Position numbers and translations under genes: made by a program. 59,402 bases of DNA. It comes from Bacillota bacterium (GTDB taxonomy: Bacteria; Bacillota; DTU065). The DNA is taken from contig JAQVYS010000006.1 of the NCBI GenBank assembly GCA_028708605.1, positions 1 through 59,402 of the forward strand, in the 5' to 3' direction. Positions 36,981 to 44,871 of this stretch are shown in pieces; positions within the stretch are counted from its first letter, which is position 1, and each line of letters begins with the position of its first letter. The notes beneath the pieces are model-generated. The model was not told the origin of the DNA. It did not search any database and saw nothing but the letters and a program-made list of their open reading frames with translations.

Positions 36981-39900
36981 GTAGGATAGGGAGATGTCGC
37001 CTTGCTGAGTTGCCCCAGTAGGTTTACTTCGCCCCTCCTCCGAACCGTACGTACACCTTTCGATGTATACGGCTCTCTAATTGTCAAACCAAGTCCTTGA
37101 AGATATCGCTATACAGTTTTAAGTAAAAAATGTTTTAACTGGACAAATATCTCTAGACTTCTGTCATGTTTCCACTTTTTGATATGTTATTTACATAAAC
37201 CTTCTATTGAACCAAGACAGAATTTTGCAAAGCTAAAATCACTTATAGCTAATCTCCATTTTGGACTCAATTATTCCTAACACTATTTCAGAATTTTGTA
37301 TGGCCTTTGCCACATCCTGTTTAGTTTTAGGAATATGACAATCTGTTTCCCTTCGCCATGTAATGGGCTTTCCCTTGAGGTCGTTACTCTCGTTCAGATG
37401 TTTTACATCCTACCATCTCTGACTACTACGGAAACTCCGTTACCATATCCGATATTCAGGTTCTTTAACCATAGCTGTGTAAATTTTTGTATATCACCAC
37501 AGCTTTCGGACTTAGGTAATCCCCGTTTAGCGTATCGTAGACAATTCTTAACTTTACTTAGGTTCCCGTTCGACCATTTTCTCCAGAGGAGATGAGAGGA
37601 ATCCTTCCATCTAGCATAATGCCAAATTCTAAGACATCTGCGTGATTCCTTCATACCATACTAACATCAATTAAGATATGAGCCGCACTTTCTAGCCTCT
37701 GATCTGGGTTTAAAGCAGTTTAGCTTTGACCTTATAAAGTATTTTTGGACTCGACATTCAGTTGCAGGGGTGATGTTCCTCCCGACTTATGCCTTTCCAA
37801 GCATGCTACTTTCCCCTTCAAGTTTCCCATCTAGGTCAGCTTGGTGTCCACAAGAGGATGGTTCTCTTGGTTGTCACGTTTTTGCGGAACAACATTCTAC
37901 GATGCACCACAAATAGATAACCACCTATTTTTACGGGCGCACGAACTTTAGTGCTCTACCACCTGGTGTTGTGTGGAGTCGAGATTAGTTTCCCGCTCCC
38001 CGAACCGTGCGTGCGAGTTTCCCCGCACACGGCTCTCCAACCGGACGCGTTGACGGAATCGTAATTCCTTCAAGCGTTGGATAGCCTAGCATAAAACGTT
38101 GGTAGACTTCTTTTTTGCCAGCTTTATCATATTTTTTTAGTAAAAAAAGGTAAACTCGTTCTCTAACGTAGCTATCTAAGTAGCGACTAAGTCTGCTGTC
38201 AGTACAAAAGCCAAAATCCGTATGCCAAGCAGAGATTGTCTTTGAAATCTCAATTGCTGTATACCGCGCACTAAACCCTGTTTTGCTACGTTCTGTTAGA
38301 TGCTTAACGCTTTTTTTAAACATTTCGATAGCTGACTTTGCAGGTAGTACTTTACAGATAGGATCAAGTTTTATCAGATAACCTGCAAAACTTAGATCAG
38401 AGTTTTCTGGTAGACCATCGATCTTTTTACTTAAGCTAAGCATCTGACCGTCTTTAATAAATACTGCAGTGTTTTTTAGTTTGAGAAGTGGTGCAAGTTT
38501 TATTAAGACATCTCTTTCCTTGATTTTTGCAGCTTTCCAGACGAGATCAATAAGTTCATTCTCTACTAAAACTAGTTTAAGTAGCCCAAAAAGTTCCTTT
38601 TTCAAAATCCCAAGATCTAGCTTTTCTACTTCAAGCTTAACTAGCTTTAAATCTGTAGCCTTTAATGCCTTATAAACCTCCAATCCAGTATCTTCTTTAA
38701 CTATTGCTTCGATTATTTCTAAAACAGTATCCACTAATAGAGAATCTACTTCATTACCGTCTAGAGGTCTATATGTCTGATTTAAAAGAGACTTGGAAAG
38801 AGTCCTTGCTGAGTTCTCACTGATTCTTAAAGCTTTCGCTTTTTTTACTAAATAATCATAATTGGCTATGGCTTGAAAAAGTCTACCTTCGCTTGCTAGT
38901 CTTTTCAACCACTCCTGCTTTCGTAAGGACACAGGTCATTCCTCCCTACTATTTGCGAGTGACCGGTCTGTCTCCCTTCGCAGAAACTTCCTACTACTAC
39001 GAAGACTCCGCCCCTTCTGCCCTTTGCAGAAGGTTCCTTTGTTCTCCTCTTTTGCTCTATTAACGATGGATTTAGGCTCCGCCTATGTCCGTCCCTTGCC
39101 CTGTTAAGGCATCCAAAACCATACCGGAGGGTAAGTTTTGAAAACGGGTGTTTTTTGGCATTCTACGGACCTCAAACAGCGATTCCTCTCGTAGCCATGT
39201 CCATCAGAGGCTAGCAGTTTTAACCACATTCCCGCCCAGCTCCATGCATTGTTACATGTGGGTTTGGCCTTTAGCATTAGATACTCTAACGCCTCTACAA
39301 AAGAGAAGCTTCAAAGCGCACCTCCGGATTGCCAAACATTATTCCAACTTTCTCCCGAATCTGATTGATGAAAATTACCAAACATTTTGTCTTGCCAACT
39401 ACACCTGTTAGTTTTCTAAGAGCCTGAGACATTAGCCTTGCTTGAAGACCAACGTGGGTATCACCCATTTCACCTTCAATTTCAGCTCTTGGCACTAACG
39501 CAGCAACTGAGTCAATAACAACGATATCGACAGCTCCACTTCTTACTAAAGCTTCTGTAATCTCTAATGATAGTGATAGGTAACGCTTTGTTTGTACTCT
39601 GCGTTTTCCCCCACTCCACACCGTGCGTGCAAGTTTCCTCGCACACGGCGTTCCATCGAAAAGGAATTTCCAAGATTCTAGGTGTGTTCTTTCTACACCA
39701 CAAAGATAAGTATCAATTCCTCTCCGACTCGTCCCCTTCACTCCTACTAGTTTTTCTCTTTCTAAGCTTACATGGCATATTAGAGCTAGTGCTCATCGCT
39801 ACTATGGGACGGCTGACTCCCAGTTAGATCTCATAGAAATCGTCCTTCTCCCTCTAACGGGCCTCACACGTTCCCTTAACCATATCCCTTGTTTTACGAT

Positions 39901-41532
39901 TCCTTAGGTGCCCTCTCTACTCGGCCAAATCCTTTATCTGATAAAGTCCATACTCATTAAAGGCAGTAACAAATAGATGATCCATTTATTAAAGTAACTT
40001 CCGCAAACAAGAAACGGTTGTTAATTTGATTCTGCCGTACCAGGCATTTTTAAACACCGAGCTTTATGCAAGGGTTCCTATGCGTCACCATAGATTCGTT
40101 TTTAAGGAGTCCCGCATCACTTGTGCCAAAGCATTTGCTTAGGCTACTTGGATTACGACCTCTCCTAGCTTCGTACAACCTAATTGAACGATAAATAAAG
40201 CTGCACGTAGGGGTATTAGACACTTAAACTTGGACTAAAATTTAAGGAAAGGACTCTCACCTTTCAGTTCTGGTTAAGAGTTGTTCTAGATTAAACATAG
40301 CCTTCGCTTTCCTGCTTTAAGCAGTTATACGAAAACGTGTCGCACCTTGCTCTCCAGTATCAGGCTGAGATACAAGAAGATTGTCGATATCTACGCCAAG
40401 ATTCTTTGCATACGCTGGATTTAATGATAGTGATAGGTAAACGTCATCCTCGTCTATGTTCATAAATAAATCCATTTATACGTTAGGAGCGTTTTTCCCC
40501 CACTTCACACCGTACGTGCAAGTTTCCCTGCATACGGCGTTCCATCGGAACAAGCAAATCTTTTGAAAAGTCTTTGTTCCGACTATGCCCCTTTGCTAAA
40601 GGTAGTTTTCTCCTCCTTCGCACATTACTGTACGTAGTAACTAGCGGCTACCTCTAAACGCTACTACGGGCTGCTGCCCCTCATCTGAAACAGTCATTTC
40701 CTACTGTTTAGAACCATCAGATTTCACTCTCTTTAACATGCTCTGATGAGGTTCACTTGTACCGCATCTCCTATCCTTACATAGCTCCCTTAGACTTCCT
40801 CTCTAACCCGTCAGCCGTCTTTTTGCCTTGGTTGGTGAACTAAAGACAGAAAACCTTTGTTGGGTTTAATTCAGTTAATGTAAACACGAATACAATAACT
40901 GAGACTGAACCTCCCATTAGAAGGCGTGAGCCTTTTTTTTGCACTCACTATGCTTTACGAGCCGTAATTTAAGGATTCATTTTCTTAGTCATAGAAGCTT
41001 TCTGGACTCCCGACTACTTCTCTAACCTCTTTTCAGGTCTGATTTTCGCCGACCTCTCCGAACTTCGCACGGTAATACAGTGAAATATTACCACACGTCG
41101 GGGGATTAGAGCGTGTGACCCAACTTTGTCACAGGGCTAGCACTTCCCCAGCCATTTCGAAGATGCAGTTAGGACAATTTTGTCCTGCTAGATTTAGATA
41201 GTGTTTCCACTAAGTTTGCTCTAGCAACAAGTCGTACCGTGTTCAGCATCGATAAAGGCGGCAACTCCGCCTAATTTTTGTGCCTCTGCGATTGCATGCA
41301 AAGCAACTGTAGTTTTTCCAGAACTCTCTGGTCCAAAAACCTCGATCACTCTACCTCTTGGCAATCCCCCAACACCCAAAGCTAAATCTAATGAAAGAGC
41401 TCCTGTTGGAATAGTTTCTACATCCATTGTGTGGTTTTCACCAAGACGCATAATTGAGCCTTTGCCAAAGTCTTTTTCTATTGATGTGATAGCACTTTGT
41501 AAGGCTCTTTCCTTAGCCTTAATGTCTGACAT
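36585..41532 (-). CDS. recA: recombinase A, split into five exons by four group II introns
   Basis: RecA drives homologous recombination and SOS induction. The gene is a join on the minus strand of 41532-41238, 40426-40346, 39569-39322, 37972-37943 and 36980-36585 (1050 nt, 349 aa). I set junctions by reading the conserved protein across each gap. The joins give [38 protein letters not shown] and KF/YASVRLD, with no residue missing. Walker A (GPESSGKTT), [11 protein letters not shown]1 and L2 are intact, and the length equals ordinary RecA. Each gap starts GTGCG (GTACG in the first), contains a group II domain V and ends in AT or AC. ThpR lies upstream, recX overlaps the end. Splicing itself is inferred. 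Confidence 0.92.
36981..37942 (-). mobile_element. group II intron 4 in recA (962 nt, no ORF)
   Basis: Starts GTGCGCCCGT and ends TATCCTAC. Domain V is at about 37042-37075 (GAGCCGTATACATCGAAAGG then ACGTACGGTTC), followed by a domain VI-like hairpin with GGAGGGG/CTCCC. No credible protein is encoded. Domain V resembles that of intron 3 more than those of introns 1 and 2. Confidence 0.86.
37943..37972 (-). CDS. recA: recA micro-exon 4 (30 nt)
   Basis: Ten codons, [10 protein letters not shown], exactly fill the L2 region missing between exons 3 and 5. It begins right after an intron end CCAC and is followed at once by GTGCGC of intron 4. Confidence 0.9.
37973..39321 (-). mobile_element. group II intron 3 in recA (1349 nt, encodes a maturase-like ORF)
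   Basis: Starts GTGCGCTTTG and ends CTCCAC. Domain V is at about 37999-38036 (GAGCCGTGTGCGGGGAAAC then CGCACGGTTC). It carries the 315-aa ORF at 38932-37985, which reads through domain V and stops 12 nt before the 3' splice site. Confidence 0.87.
37985..38932 (-). CDS. degenerate group II intron reverse transcriptase/maturase without the YADD palm motif
   Basis: This 315-aa intron-encoded protein starts at GTG 38932, 7 nt after GGGAGGA. It resembles group II intron proteins in order: the N-terminal RT part ending [12 protein letters not shown], a domain-2-like [21 protein letters not shown], then AGYLIK...[16 protein letters not shown] (thumb-proximal) and a maturase X-like region [10 protein letters not shown]...[21 protein letters not shown]. 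The stretch that should hold the GTPQGG and YADD motifs is shortened to about 40 residues with no YADD. No HNH endonuclease is present. It probably kept RNA binding/splicing and lost cDNA synthesis. The last 16 or so codons overlie domain V. The homology is judged by eye. Confidence 0.7.
   Translation of the reverse strand: MSLRKQEWLKRLASEGRLFQAIANYDYLVKKAKALRISENSARTLSKSLLNQTYRPLDGNEVDSLLVDTVLEIIEAIVKEDTGLEVYKALKATDLKLVKLEVEKLDLGILKKELFGLLKLVLVENELIDLVWKAAKIKERDVLIKLAPLLKLKNTAVFIKDGQMLSLSKKIDGLPENSDLSFAGYLIKLDPICKVLPAKSAIEMFKKSVKHLTERSKTGFSARYTAIEISKTISAWHTDFGFCTDSRLSRYLDSYVRERVYLFLLKKYDKAGKKEVYQRFMLGYPTLEGITIPSTRPVGEPCAGKLARTVRGAGN
39322..39569 (-). CDS. recA: recA exon 3 (248 nt)
   Basis: Codes from [20 protein letters not shown] through the Walker B-like DSVAALVP and loop L1 to [16 protein letters not shown] at the start of loop L2. 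Confidence 0.93.
39570..40345 (-). mobile_element. group II intron 2 in recA (776 nt, no ORF)
   Basis: Starts GTGCGACACG and ends CTATCACTAT. Domain V is at about 39617-39652 (CGCCGTGTGCGAGGAAAC then ACGCACGGTG). The domain V-VI part is close to that of intron 1, and both are inserted at G^CATTA, so the two appear to be sister copies. Confidence 0.86.
40346..40426 (-). CDS. recA: recA exon 2 (81 nt)
   Basis: Codes for [20 protein letters not shown] then QPDTGEQ, the helix-strand region after the Walker A domain. The first two bases (CA) complete the Ala codon begun by the last G of exon 1; the final G starts the next Ala codon. Confidence 0.92.
40427..41237 (-). mobile_element. group II intron 1 in recA (811 nt, no ORF)
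   Basis: Starts GTACGAC (third base differs from the usual GTGYG) and ends CTATCACTAT. Domain V lies at about 40509-40544, with the CGCCGT...ACGGTG helix and a GGAAAC loop region. It has no reverse transcriptase ORF, so it would need a maturase from elsewhere. Its 3' end nearly matches intron 2. Confidence 0.85.
41238..41532 (-). CDS. recA: recA exon 1 (295 nt)
   Basis: Codes for residues 1-98 plus one base, from [11 protein letters not shown] through Walker A to FIDAEH. The ATG follows AAAGGAGG. Unspliced, the frame runs only five codons into intron 1 before a stop at 41221. Confidence 0.93.
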
Positions 41533-41549
41533 TTACTGACCTCCTTTAG

Positions 41550-41563
41550 CGAACATTTGTTCT
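41550..41563. promoter_or_regulatory. LexA/DinR SOS box of recA
   Basis: CGAACATTTGTTCT is a near-perfect GAAC-N4-GTTC palindrome like the Firmicute LexA (DinR) site. It lies between the -10 box and the ribosome site of recA, where repressor binding would block transcription. Confidence 0.85.
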
Positions 41564-41568
41564 CTTTC

Positions 41569-41597
41569 AGTATACTATATTACTTTATCTCAATCAA
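41569..41597 (-). promoter_or_regulatory. sigma-A promoter of recA
   Basis: TTGATT and TATACT are separated by exactly 17 bp on the minus strand, a strong housekeeping promoter. The -35 box lies partly over the last codons of thpR. The SOS box is about 5 bp downstream of the -10. Confidence 0.75.
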
Positions 41598-42129
41598 CAA
41601 GCTTCCACTGGGCCTCAGCCTTATAGACTGGGCCTGAAGGTCGCAGGTTGCTTGAAAACAAAATCACCTTGTCCACTTTAAAACTGCCAAACTCTTTAGA
41701 TTTGTATTGTTCAAGTAGCTCTTCTAAAGCTCTTTTATTGACATCTTCTTTTAGCCTACTTACTGTAAGATGAGGTTTAAAAGGCTTGTCCCTTTTGTAA
41801 AAAGGCAGAGATGATGCCACAATCTTTTCTAATTCACAAAGCTGCTTCGAGCCTTCTTCAACCTTGATATAAAGAACCTTAGGAGTTGTTCTGCTAAAAA
41901 AAGCACCTAACCCTCTTAATCTTAGCACAAAAGGTTTTTTATCTCGTAGCGCTTCATCTAAATAGCCAAAAATTTGACTTGGACTTTCAAAGCGTTCACC
42001 AAGAAAGTATAAGGTAAAGTGCAGGTTTTCTGCTTCGACTTTTTTCCCAGGCAGATTAACTTCCCTACTCCACTTTTTAATCTCATTTGCAACATCATAA
42101 GCTACTTTGACAGCTATAAACAGACGCAT
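41590..42129 (-). CDS. thpR: RNA 2',3'-cyclic phosphodiesterase
   Basis: This 179-aa LigT/2H-phosphoesterase protein has both catalytic HxT motifs, NLHFTLYFLGE (near residue 42) and PHLTVSRL (near 128). It opens 2',3'-cyclic phosphates at RNA ends. It lies just upstream of recA as in several clostridia. Given four intron splicing events next door, an RNA-end enzyme is an interesting neighbour, but the family is widespread and no link is shown. Confidence 0.92.
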   Translation of the reverse strand: MRLFIAVKVAYDVANEIKKWSREVNLPGKKVEAENLHFTLYFLGERFESPSQIFGYLDEALRDKKPFVLRLRGLGAFFSRTTPKVLYIKVEEGSKQLCELEKIVASSLPFYKRDKPFKPHLTVSRLKEDVNKRALEELLEQYKSKEFGSFKVDKVILFSSNLRPSGPVYKAEAQWKLVD

Positions 42130-42155
42130 TTTTTAATCTCCTATTCACTTTATTG

Positions 42156-42182
42156 ATAAAAAGTGAGCCTAAGGCTCACTTT
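42156..42182 (-). terminator. intrinsic terminator of the secreted CBM-like gene
   Basis: A 10-bp stem AAAGTGAGCC/GGCTCACTTT with a TTA loop and trailing T residues overlaps the stop codon at 42176. Confidence 0.85.
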
Positions 42183-42751
42183 GCTTCTATCATCTTTATG
42201 CTGTCTAACCATATGGTGCCTGTTCCAGGATAAGCAAAAAAAGCTAGTCTTAATGCTTGCGTCTTAGAAGGAATCGTGATTGTAGCTTTAATCTCACGCC
42301 AATTAAAGGCTCCGGTAATTGGCTCTGTAAGATCCTCACGATTTCCCCACTGTTTATTTGTTCCCTGTAACCAGTAGGAGATATTAAAGCCTGCAGGATC
42401 TTGTTTCTCTGAGACCTGCCAATCAGCTTTGACCCACATTGAGATCTCATAGGTTTTACCTGATACTACAGGTATGTCCTGGTAGACTCTCCCTCCAAAG
42501 TTATTGGGAACTTCTAATGAACTCACTTCGATTCTCAAACTACTATTTCCATCAACGTTTTCACTTTGATCCATAACAACCTTATTAGGGCTAGCAGAAA
42601 ATAACCAAGTTATCGACCAATAATCTGGCAGGCTGTTCTTATCCCAATCCATCCCTAAATCGCCATTAACTACCATATTTGAGTCTGTCCAAGCATAAGA
42701 GCTAATGGCTAACAAGGAGATCAGTAGTACCACTTGTAGCCTTTTTAGCAT
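42176..42751 (-). CDS. secreted carbohydrate-binding-like (galactose-binding fold) protein
   Basis: This 191-aa protein has a signal peptide (hydrophobic residues 8-19, likely cleavage near SSYA-W) followed by one beta-sandwich domain of the CBM_4_9 type: NMVVNGDLGMDWDKNSLPDYWSI at the start, VYQDIPVVSGKTYEISMWVKA in the middle and GTIWLDSIKMIEA at the end. There is no catalytic domain. It could bind a glycan at the cell surface; the ligand is unknown. Confidence 0.75.
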   Translation of the reverse strand: MLKRLQVVLLISLLAISSYAWTDSNMVVNGDLGMDWDKNSLPDYWSITWLFSASPNKVVMDQSENVDGNSSLRIEVSSLEVPNNFGGRVYQDIPVVSGKTYEISMWVKADWQVSEKQDPAGFNISYWLQGTNKQWGNREDLTEPITGAFNWREIKATITIPSKTQALRLAFFAYPGTGTIWLDSIKMIEAK

Positions 42752-42894
42752 AGATTATTCACTCCTCGTATTTTAAGTCTACCCATTAACTAAACTACTT
42801 ATATTTTTCTACTTATTTTATTTTAATCCTCTATCTTAAGAGAAGTCTTCTTTGGCCCTTTCAGAGAAGAATCTGCCAGATGACAAAGAAAATC

Positions 42895-42917
42895 AAAAAG
42901 GCCCCAAAAAGGGGCCT
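42895..42917 (-). terminator. intrinsic terminator of the SASP gene
   Basis: A GC-rich stem AGGCCCC/GGGGCCT with a TTTTT loop is followed by TTTTTGATTTTC on the minus strand, about 10 bp after the stop at 42927. Confidence 0.9.
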
Positions 42918-42926
42918 AGAGGTTAT

Positions 42927-43280
42927 TTAGTTTGTGATTTGATTCATGATCTGGTTTGCGTTAGGTCCTTGACGGTTTGCAGCGTTTGCATACTGGTTAA
43001 GGTCTTGAGCTAACTGCTGTTTGTAAGGAGTACCTACGCTAGGTGTTCTACCACTTTGATACTGCGAAAGCAGCTGCTCTTCTGCAAGCTGAATCATGCG
43101 TCTTACCATGTTCCCACCAACAGCACCACAATCGCGAGAAGTCATGTAACCCCAATAACCGTTTTGAATCTGGTTGGTGTCGATATTAAGTTCATTGGCC
43201 ACTTCATATTTGAATTGATCCAATGCTGACTTTGCTCCAAGAACTACAGGGTTGTTAGAAGAATTGCTTCCTGCACCCAT
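42927..43280 (-). CDS. sspA-like: alpha/beta-type small acid-soluble spore protein
   Basis: This 117-aa protein coats and protects spore DNA. The ATG at 43280 is chosen because GGGAGGTGAT lies about 9 nt upstream. The family core is clear: ALDQFKYEVANELNI (with the EVA germination-protease site), YWGYMTSRDCGAVGGNMVRRMI. From residue 70 an extra tail follows that is rich in Q, N and P (YQSGRTPSVGTPYKQQLAQD, NANQIMNQITN), which makes it longer than usual (about 60-90 aa). Confidence 0.95.
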   Translation of the reverse strand: MGAGSNSSNNPVVLGAKSALDQFKYEVANELNIDTNQIQNGYWGYMTSRDCGAVGGNMVRRMIQLAEEQLLSQYQSGRTPSVGTPYKQQLAQDLNQYANAANRQGPNANQIMNQITN

Positions 43281-43363
43281 TCTTATATCACCTCCCGGCA
43301 TCAATTATTCTGCCCGGTGACTAAAGAATGATGTTACTTTATTTCTTCTAATGTTGGAAAAAC

Positions 43364-43804
43364 CTAACCAATGACAGAACTAAGTTCCTGCGCTTTATTA
43401 TTCCTGACTTTAACTAAAATAACACGACCTTTAAGAAGTATTTTGTCGTTTTGAGTTACTTCAACTGCAACTTCAATGTGTCTTCTACCAATTAACACAA
43501 TTTCAGCACTAGAGGTTAGAAGACCTTGAGGCTGTATAGGGTTTTCCAAATCAAAGCTCATAGCCTTTAGAGTATCTACTCCTGTTAAGTCGCTAGCTGC
43601 AGCTTCAGTTGCCGCGTCAATAGCTACGCCACATGGAACCGTTGTCATAGGGTGGAGATCTTTGCCTAAAGCCCTCTCGCCATTTTCAGCTTCCATTAGA
43701 TGATTGTATACATCCGTTCCCATGTATACTGTTGCTTTATCGCCGACACTGATTTTACCTTCTGACTTGAGCATTCTAATAATCTCTCTTGCACCTTTTT
43801 CCAC
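43364..43804 (-). CDS. PaaI-like hotdog-fold protein, probable thioesterase
   Basis: This 146-aa protein ends like a hotdog thioesterase: a helix with VPCGVAIDAATEAAA, then LENPIQPQGLLTSSAEIVLIG and RRHIEVAVEVTQNDKILLKGRV. The first 40 residues are not typical. The substrate is unknown. It lies between the dehydrogenase and SASP genes in the same direction. Confidence 0.5.
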   Translation of the reverse strand: MEKGAREIIRMLKSEGKISVGDKATVYMGTDVYNHLMEAENGERALGKDLHPMTTVPCGVAIDAATEAAASDLTGVDTLKAMSFDLENPIQPQGLLTSSAEIVLIGRRHIEVAVEVTQNDKILLKGRVILVKVRNNKAQELSSVIG

Positions 43805-43832
43805 TTTCGAACCCTCATTCCTTAGTTTTGAA

Positions 43833-44855
43833 TCAGTACTTTAATATGACGCCAATATGGTCTTGGTTACCGCTTTGGATCATCTGATAAGCTTCCTTGG
43901 CATCTTCAAATTTATACCTGTGAGTAATCAACTCTTTGGTGCTTATCCTGCCCTTTTCAAGCATTCTGATAAACTCTTGCATATTCCGCCCTTCAGTCCA
44001 ACGTACATACTGCAGAGGAAAGTCGTGAGCATTAAGCTCATAGTCTCTATTGTATCTTCCAGGTCCGCCTGCTCTAGTTACCATAACTTCACTTTCTAAA
44101 TCGAACATGATATCTCTGTTTAGATTAAGCGGCGACACACCAACCATGACATATCTACCGCCAGGTCGTAAAGCGGTTAATGAGTCGTTAACTAAATTCT
44201 CAGATTTGCTTCCAGCTGTCATGACAACTGCATCTACACCTTGACCTAAAAATTCTTTGATGACCTTAGGTGTTATTTCATCTGCACGTCCTGCAAGATC
44301 AGCTCCAGCTTTTTTCACCAAAGAAACTTTCTTCTCATCTAAATCAGTAGCAATAACCTGGTAACCTGCGTTTAGGGCGATCTGAGAAGTCAATTGTCCA
44401 ATTACACCAAGGCCAATAACCCAAACACTTTCGCCAAACTCCATCTTTGCTGCTCTTAGACCATGAATGCTAATTGCACCTAAGCCTACAAAAGCTGCCT
44501 CTTCTGAATCAGTATCTTCTTTGATTGGAACTAATAGATGCTTAGGGACTGCTAGATACTGGTGATGGGCAACGTAAGGTCCACCATACACTGCCACTCT
44601 AGTACCAATCTCATAGGGAACGTTAATGCCTTTATCAACAATTACACCTGCTCCTTGATAACCTAAATTAGTAAGGTTAAGCCCTTTTTGAGCAGCGTTT
44701 TCAATCATAAAGATCTCTGTGCCCGCAGAAATTAGCGAGCACTCAAGTTTGACTAAGGCCTGCACATCATTTATAGCAGGGAGAGGATAATCTTTAATTT
44801 CAACCTGTTTTCTTTCGCTTGAATAATAGATTCCTCGCATAGTTTTTCCTGACAT
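43833..44855 (-). CDS. zinc-type alcohol dehydrogenase-like (MDR superfamily) oxidoreductase
   Basis: This 340-aa protein starts at the ATG at 44855 after GGGGGT; a longer frame to 44954 overlaps addA and lacks a site. The NAD(P) loop VIGLGVIGQLTSQIA and the following acidic ATDLD suggest NAD. The GroES-like N-terminus includes LISAGTEIFMIE. The usual zinc-ligand cysteine motif is not obvious, so it may be a non-zinc MDR member. The substrate is unknown (polyol or sugar alcohol is a guess). Confidence 0.75.
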   Translation of the reverse strand: MSGKTMRGIYYSSERKQVEIKDYPLPAINDVQALVKLECSLISAGTEIFMIENAAQKGLNLTNLGYQGAGVIVDKGINVPYEIGTRVAVYGGPYVAHHQYLAVPKHLLVPIKEDTDSEEAAFVGLGAISIHGLRAAKMEFGESVWVIGLGVIGQLTSQIALNAGYQVIATDLDEKKVSLVKKAGADLAGRADEITPKVIKEFLGQGVDAVVMTAGSKSENLVNDSLTALRPGGRYVMVGVSPLNLNRDIMFDLESEVMVTRAGGPGRYNRDYELNAHDFPLQYVRWTEGRNMQEFIRMLEKGRISTKELITHRYKFEDAKEAYQMIQSGNQDHIGVILKY

Positions 44856-44871
44856 TTTAATACCCCCAATT

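Noticed and set aside
37403-37654. 83-aa minus-strand ORF inside intron 4
   Set aside because: No ribosome site or recognisable protein; it overlies structured intron RNA. The same applies to small frames at 37296, 39148, 39512 and 39567.
36981-41237. Inteins in RecA, as in mycobacteria
   Set aside because: The interrupting segments are full of stop codons in the RecA frame and show no intein splicing motifs; the boundaries fit group II introns.
36585-41532. recA as a pseudogene broken by insertion sequences
   Set aside because: The segments lack transposases and inverted repeats, carry group II domain V structures, and their removal restores the exact RecA protein. Promoter and SOS box are intact.
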